Origin: an uncultured Paracoccaceae bacterium
GTDB taxonomy: Bacteria; Pseudomonadota; Alphaproteobacteria; Rhodobacterales; Rhodobacteraceae
DNA length: 10,892 nt
Reading direction: 5' to 3'
Assembly (NCBI GenBank): GCA_937907485.1
Contig: CALESR010000091.1
Span: 1-10,892 of the forward strand
The notes under the pieces were generated by a model that saw nothing but the letters and a program-made list of their open reading frames with translations, had not been told where the DNA came from and ran no database searches. Numbering within the stretch: position 1 is the first letter of the stretch; each line of letters begins with the position of its first letter. Shown in pieces: positions 7,064-10,892 of the stretch. A program made the position numbers and the translations under genes.

Positions 7064-7096
7064 GGCCCGGCGACACGTTGCGCCGGGCCGGATTTT
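7064..7096 (+). terminator. Second intercistronic hairpin with TTTT tail, before dctQ
   Basis: A 9-bp perfect stem (GGCCCGGCG at 7064-7072 with its complement at 7081-7089) has an 8-nt loop and is followed by GGATTTT, ending in four Ts at 7093-7096. This is the most terminator-like element in the window. As it sits between dctP and dctQM, partial termination would give more binding protein than membrane subunits. The dctQ ribosome binding site (AGGGGG at 7098-7103) begins two bases after the T-run. Confidence 0.65.
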
Positions 7097-7108
7097 CAGG
7101 GGGCTGCC

Positions 7109-7612
7109 ATGTCATCCGTTCTTGATCGACTGTTGAAATGGCTGTCTATCGCCGAGCTTGCGGTCATCGTGCTGTGCTTTGTCGCCATGACCTCGGTGTT
7201 GCTGGCCGATGTCGGGGCGCGCACGATTTTTGGCAGTGGCGTCTTTGGCGCCAATTATTTCGCGCTGTGGTTCCTGATTCTGGCGGCGATGCTGTCGTTT
7301 GACGTGGCAGTCGGCCGCGACGCGCATCTGCGGCCGACCGTGTTCGACGCGCTGCTGCCCGAAGCATGGGACGCCACCCTGCGGCGTCTGGGCAACCTGC
7401 TCAGCGCCGGGATTGCCCTGCTGATCGTCTGGGGGTGCTGGATCTTTGTCGGGGAAACTCGCTTTTTCGGCGAGACCAATCCGACTGTCGGAATGCCGCT
7501 ATGGCCGGTGCAGGTGCCGCTGGTTGTCGGGTTCGGCCTCAGCGCGCTGCGCCATCTGATTTATGCCGTCCTGCCCGCGCTTGCGCCGGCCAAGGCTGGA
7601 GCCGTGGAATGA
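7109..7612 (+). CDS. dctQ: TRAP transporter small membrane subunit, DctQ family
   Basis: A 167-residue inner-membrane protein with four predicted hydrophobic helices at about 12-34, 47-66, 94-115 and 132-156, the normal layout and length for DctQ. The segment RTIFGSG...ALWFLILAAMLSFDVAVGRDAHLR (about 38-75) matches the family's conserved arginine, the aromatic/tryptophan helix and the polar loop ending in a His. It binds DctM to form the sodium-driven permease that accepts ligand from DctP. ATG 7109 is preceded by AGGGGG at 7098-7103. Its stop overlaps the dctM start, so the two subunits are translationally coupled. Confidence 0.93.
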   Translation: MSSVLDRLLKWLSIAELAVIVLCFVAMTSVLLADVGARTIFGSGVFGANYFALWFLILAAMLSFDVAVGRDAHLRPTVFDALLPEAWDATLRRLGNLLSAGIALLIVWGCWIFVGETRFFGETNPTVGMPLWPVQVPLVVGFGLSALRHLIYAVLPALAPAKAGAVE

Positions 7613-8865
7613 CCGCCCTTCTCATCCTCGTTGCGATGATCGCGCTGCTGGTGCTGCGGGTCAATCTGGTCTGGACGCTGATGGCCGCGGCGCTGATGGT
7701 GCAGTTCACCTGGGGCGCGGGCGAGCTGAGCTATTTCGCGCAGGATATCTGGGCGGCGATGGACCGGCAGGTGCTGCTGGCGATTCCGCTGTTCGTGCTG
7801 GTGGGGCAGATCATGGCGCGCGGGTCGATCGCGGCGCGGCTAATCCGGGTCATCATCGCGCTGACCGGCCACCTGCCTGGCGGTCTGGCGATGGCGACGA
7901 TCCTGTCCTGCGCCGCCTTCTCGGCGATTTCGGGCTCGTCGATCATCACCATGCTGGCGGTGGGCTCGGTGCTGTATCCGGCGCTGACCGCCAACGGCTA
8001 TTCCAAGAAATTCGCCATCGGCGCGCTCTGCGCCGGGGGCACGTTGGGGATCGTCATACCGCCCTCGGTGCCGATGATCCTCTATGGCATCATGACCGAG
8101 AGCTCGATTGCCGCACTGTTCAAGGCCGGGATCGGGCCGGGCATCCTGCTGACCGTCGCCTTCACGATTTATGCTGTGGCGACCAACTGGAACAAGCCGC
8201 GGCTGGCCTATTCGCATTCGGAGCTGGGGCAGTCGCTGAAGCACGGCGTGCTGGCGATCCTGATGCCGGTGATCCTGCTGGGGGGCATCTATTCCGGCCT
8301 TTTCAGCCCGACCGAGGCCGCCGCCGTTGCCATCGGCTATGCTCTGCTGGTCGAGGTGCTGATCTACCGCGAGATGAAGCCGCGCGACTATGTCACCACC
8401 GTCGCGCAGTCGGGGGTTCTGGTCGGCACGCTGTTCCCGCTGCTGGCGGTGGCGATGTCGATCAACAAGCTGCTGGCCGAAAAGCAGGTGCCGGGCATGC
8501 TGGTGGACATGGCGCTGGCCAATGTCGAAAGCCCGCTGGTCTTCATGCTGATGGTCAACGCGCTGCTGCTGGTGGTCGGGGCGGTGATGGACACCGGCTC
8601 GGCCATCGTCATCACCGCGCCTGTGCTCAGCCACATCGCCGACGCCTATGGCTATTCCAAGGTGCATCTGGGGATCATCATGATCCTCAACCTCGAAATC
8701 GGCATCCTGACGCCGCCCTTCGGCATGAACCTGATCATCGCGATGACGGCCTACAAGGAAAAGTTCAGCGATATCGTGCTGGCGGTGATCCCGTGGATCT
8801 TCGTGATGCTGGCCTGCCTGCTGATCGTCACGCTGATCCCGTCGATCGCGCTGTTTCTGGTGTGA
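7609..8865 (+). CDS. dctM: TRAP transporter large membrane subunit, DctM family
   Basis: A 418-residue, very hydrophobic multi-span protein of normal DctM length (about 425). It forms the ion-coupled transport channel with DctQ. Conserved DctM motifs include CAAFSAISGSSIITMLAVGS (about 103-122), LGIVIPPSVPMILYG (about 147-161), the matching second-half motif GILTPPFGMNL (about 365-375), and FSPTEAAAVA between them. Start ATG 7609 overlaps the dctQ stop (ATGA), with GGAG at 7598-7601 as ribosome binding site. It ends 15 bp before the stop of the convergent AbrB-family gene. Confidence 0.95.
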   Translation: MTALLILVAMIALLVLRVNLVWTLMAAALMVQFTWGAGELSYFAQDIWAAMDRQVLLAIPLFVLVGQIMARGSIAARLIRVIIALTGHLPGGLAMATILSCAAFSAISGSSIITMLAVGSVLYPALTANGYSKKFAIGALCAGGTLGIVIPPSVPMILYGIMTESSIAALFKAGIGPGILLTVAFTIYAVATNWNKPRLAYSHSELGQSLKHGVLAILMPVILLGGIYSGLFSPTEAAAVAIGYALLVEVLIYREMKPRDYVTTVAQSGVLVGTLFPLLAVAMSINKLLAEKQVPGMLVDMALANVESPLVFMLMVNALLLVVGAVMDTGSAIVITAPVLSHIADAYGYSKVHLGIIMILNLEIGILTPPFGMNLIIAMTAYKEKFSDIVLAVIPWIFVMLACLLIVTLIPSIALFLV

Positions 8866-8871
8866 GGCCGG

Positions 8872-8890
8872 GCGGGGCGGTCAGCCCCGC
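8872..8890. terminator. Hairpin at the convergent dctM / AbrB-family junction
   Basis: A perfect 7-bp stem GCGGGGC (8872-8878) pairs with GCCCCGC (8884-8890) around a 5-nt GGTCA loop. The loop contains the stop codon of the - strand gene at 8881-8883. It starts 6 nt after the dctM stop. No T-run follows on either strand, so intrinsic termination is only a possibility. Confidence 0.45.
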
Positions 8891-9909
8891 AGCCGCGCCG
8901 TCAGCCCGACCAACATCGAGGTAAAGAGCACGCGCCAGACATTGCCAAGGGTCACCAGCGCCGGGTCCTGCCCCAGAACCAGCGCCATGGCGGTGGTTTC
9001 GGTGGTGCTGGCGGGCGCGATGATGAGGAAGGCCACGCCGGCTGTCGTGTGGAACAGCGGCGCCATCAGATGCGCCGTCGCCAGCGCCAGACCCACGGCC
9101 AAGACCATGACGGTCAGCCCCTGCGCGCCCCAGATCAGCGTCTGGCGCAGCGCCGGGCGCGGCAGTTGCAGACCGACCGAGGCCCCGGCCAGTGCATAGC
9201 AACCCGCGACCACTTCCATCGGCATCGCCACCGCGACAAGCCCGCTGCCGTTCAGCGCGACCGATACCAGTATCGGCACGGTGATCTCGGCGCCGGGAAA
9301 ATGCAGCCGTCGGCCCAGCAGCGCACCGCCAACCGCCGCGACGGCCAGAAGTCCGATGTCGACGAGGCTGTTCACCCCCTCGGGCGCGGCGCCGGTCGGA
9401 ACCAGCGGCGGCACGTCGAACCCGGCCAGCCAGAAACCCCAGGGCAGCATCGAAGCGCCGATCACCATGCGCTCGACCTGCAGGAACATCACGGCCGCAC
9501 GGTCGGTGCCGCTGTGGCGGCGCGCCGCCTCCATCACGGCAAAGAACCCGCCGGCCAGCGACGACAGCCAGGCGGTGCGCGGGCTGTGGCCATAGAGGCG
9601 GTGCAGGACCACCGTCGAGGCGATGACCGTCGCGGTGATGAGCAGCGTGTTAACCACGATCACCAGCCCGCCAAGGCCGGGGTCAAAGGTGGCAAGGTCG
9701 ATCTTTTCGCCCAGAAACACCCCCAGCCCGGCCACGGCCAGCAACCGAACCGGAGGCGAGATGCGCAGGCGCGGCTGGGCTCGGCCCAGAAAGACCATCG
9801 CCACCAGCGGGCCGACCACCACGGCCAAGGGCACATGCAAGGCGACCGCGCCCAGCGCCGCCAATCCCGCCAGCGCCCAGGTGACGGCCTCCCAGCCGAG
9901 GCCCCTCAT
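8881..9909 (-). CDS. AbrB-family integral membrane protein (AbrB duplication family)
   Basis: A 342-residue polytopic membrane protein with roughly ten hydrophobic segments. The two halves (about 1-170 and 184-342) are internal repeats: each has a VGP/VP...G segment (VVGPLVAMVFLG at 31-42, VPILVSVALNG at 211-221) and then a motif with Glu, Ala-rich helix and Gln/Asn..R (SLAGGFFAVMEAARRH at 117-132; PASTTETTAMALVLGQD at 299-315, then NVWRVL). This is the family of E. coli AbrB, often labelled a regulator or ammonia monooxygenase without support; it is probably a transporter or membrane sensor of unknown substrate. The second motif reads PAST where many members have a PGG-like turn. ATG 9909 overlaps the fadD stop (ATGA) and has only a weak ribosome binding site, which suggests translation depends on fadD. 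Confidence 0.88.
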   Translation of the reverse strand: MRGLGWEAVTWALAGLAALGAVALHVPLAVVVGPLVAMVFLGRAQPRLRISPPVRLLAVAGLGVFLGEKIDLATFDPGLGGLVIVVNTLLITATVIASTVVLHRLYGHSPRTAWLSSLAGGFFAVMEAARRHSGTDRAAVMFLQVERMVIGASMLPWGFWLAGFDVPPLVPTGAAPEGVNSLVDIGLLAVAAVGGALLGRRLHFPGAEITVPILVSVALNGSGLVAVAMPMEVVAGCYALAGASVGLQLPRPALRQTLIWGAQGLTVMVLAVGLALATAHLMAPLFHTTAGVAFLIIAPASTTETTAMALVLGQDPALVTLGNVWRVLFTSMLVGLTARLRG

Positions 9910-10892
9910 GCGTCGCGCAGCTCGCGGCGCAGGATCTTGCCGACGGTGGACTTGGGCAGCTCGTCCTTGAACACCACGCTGCGCGGCACCTTGTAAGCGG
10001 CCAGATTGGCGCGGCAATGGGCGATCACCTCGTCCTCGGTCATCGGGCGCTTGGTGACGACAAAGGCCTTGACCGCCTCTCCGGACCGCTCGTCCGGCAC
10101 GCCAACCACGGCCGATTCCACCAACCCGTCCAGATGGGCCAGCACGTCTTCGACCTCGTTTGGATAGACGTTGAAGCCCGAGACGAGGATCATGTCCTTC
10201 TTGCGGTCAACGATGCGAAAGAACCCGTCCGGCTGCTGCACCGCGACGTCTCCGGTGCGGAAAAACCCGTCGGCGGTAAAGGACTTGGCGTTGGCCTCGT
10301 CGTTTTGCCAATAGCCGCGCATCACCTGCGGGCCCTTGGCGCAAAGTTCGCCGGCCTCGCCCATGGCGACCGCATTCCCGTCATCGTCGCGGATCGAGAT
10401 TTCGGTCGAGGGCATCGGGATGCCGATGCAGCCGGTCGCTTCAGGCGCATCCAGCAGGTTGGCGGTCAGGATCGGCGAGGTTTCCGACAGGCCATAACCC
10501 TCGGTGATCGGGCGCCCGGTGATGCCCTGCCAGCGGTTCGAGATCGCCTTTTGCACCGGCGCGCCGCCCCCCATGCAGACCCGCAGCGCCGAGAAATCCA
10601 GTTGCGCAAAGCCCGGCGTATGCATCAGCCCGGCGAACAGCGTGTTCACCCCGGTAAAGGCGGTGACGCGCCATTTCGACCATTCGCGCACAAAGCCCTC
10701 CATGTCGCGCGGATTGGGGATCAGCACATTGGTCGCCCCGGCCTTGAAATAGCTGAGGAAATTCACCATCAGGGCAAAGATGTGATAGAGCGGCAGCGCC
10801 GTCACTACCACCTCGTCGCCCTTGACTACATGGGCGTCGGTCCAGGCGGCGAACATCGCGACATTGGTGGAAAGGTTGCCATGGGTCAGCAT
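9906..10892 (-). CDS. fadD: Long-chain fatty acid-CoA ligase FadD, 5' partial (N-terminal part outside window)
   Basis: The 328 visible residues are the C-terminal part of an AMP-forming acyl-CoA synthetase, normally about 560 long. Similarity to E. coli FadD from memory is very strong: VVTALPLYHIFAL, TGVNTLF, EGYGLSET, GELCAKGPQVM, GYWQ, FRIVDRKKDMILVSGFNVYP (the fatty acyl-CoA synthetase signature), GEAVKAFVV, and DELPKSTVGKILRRELRDA with the catalytic Lys in VGKILRR. It activates long-chain fatty acids with ATP and CoA for beta-oxidation, at the inner face of the membrane. The ATG at 10892 is internal: it belongs to the GAMLTHGN region just after the phosphate-binding loop, so the real start lies beyond the window. 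The stop overlaps the AbrB-family start. It might process fatty acids made from sulfated alcohols by the left operon, but it is separately transcribed. Confidence 0.96.
   Translation of the reverse strand: MLTHGNLSTNVAMFAAWTDAHVVKGDEVVVTALPLYHIFALMVNFLSYFKAGATNVLIPNPRDMEGFVREWSKWRVTAFTGVNTLFAGLMHTPGFAQLDFSALRVCMGGGAPVQKAISNRWQGITGRPITEGYGLSETSPILTANLLDAPEATGCIGIPMPSTEISIRDDDGNAVAMGEAGELCAKGPQVMRGYWQNDEANAKSFTADGFFRTGDVAVQQPDGFFRIVDRKKDMILVSGFNVYPNEVEDVLAHLDGLVESAVVGVPDERSGEAVKAFVVTKRPMTEDEVIAHCRANLAAYKVPRSVVFKDELPKSTVGKILRRELRDA

Noticed and set aside
7563..8924. Open frame of 453 codons on the + strand in another frame over dctM
   Set aside because: The product is Gly-, Ala- and Arg-rich with no membrane segments, while the dctM frame encodes all expected TRAP motifs.
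9910..10017. N-terminal extension of the AbrB-family protein up to 10017
   Set aside because: The 36 added residues are Arg- and Gln-rich, lie inside the fadD coding region, and the ATG at 9909 forms a normal ATGA overlap before the first membrane segment.

Overview
The window is a GC-rich, gene-dense stretch whose protein families and style (TRAP transporter, FadD, GMC dehydrogenase, overlapping ATGA junctions) fit an alphaproteobacterium, most likely a Rhodobacterales relative. That placement is an inference from the protein sequences and composition; no marker gene is present. Eight proteins are called here beyond the 5'-cut gene. There are no tRNAs, rRNAs, insertion sequences, CRISPR arrays or phage genes that I can see.

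Left region (1-5031, + strand): a likely operon of three catabolic enzymes. These are a GMC-family FAD alcohol dehydrogenase (its 5' part lies outside the window), an NAD(P)-dependent aldehyde dehydrogenase, and a 769-residue Cys-type sulfatase with a complete active site. Intergenic gaps are only 20-26 bp and each downstream gene has a strong ribosome binding site. Read together they suggest this sequence: a sulfate ester is hydrolysed in the cytoplasm, the released alcohol is oxidised to an aldehyde, then to a carboxylic acid. A GC-rich hairpin closes the operon.

Centre (5074-8865): a Crp/Fnr-family regulator on the - strand is convergent with the sulfatase and divergent from a complete TRAP transporter on the + strand (DctP binding protein, DctQ small membrane subunit, DctM large membrane subunit). 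DctP is separated from DctQ by two consecutive strong hairpins; DctQ and DctM overlap by ATGA. The regulator probably controls the transporter and perhaps the enzyme operon, and the transporter may import the substrate of the enzymes. This link rests on position only.

Right region (8881-10892, - strand): fadD (long-chain acyl-CoA ligase, N-terminal part outside the window) overlaps by ATGA with a gene for an AbrB-family membrane protein. It is convergent with the TRAP operon, with a hairpin at the junction. FadD could activate a fatty acid made by the left operon, but it is a separate transcription unit and may be unrelated.

Every gene belongs to a known family. The most interesting item is the combination of sulfatase, alcohol dehydrogenase, aldehyde dehydrogenase, regulator and TRAP importer, a candidate catabolic cassette for an unidentified sulfated alcohol.
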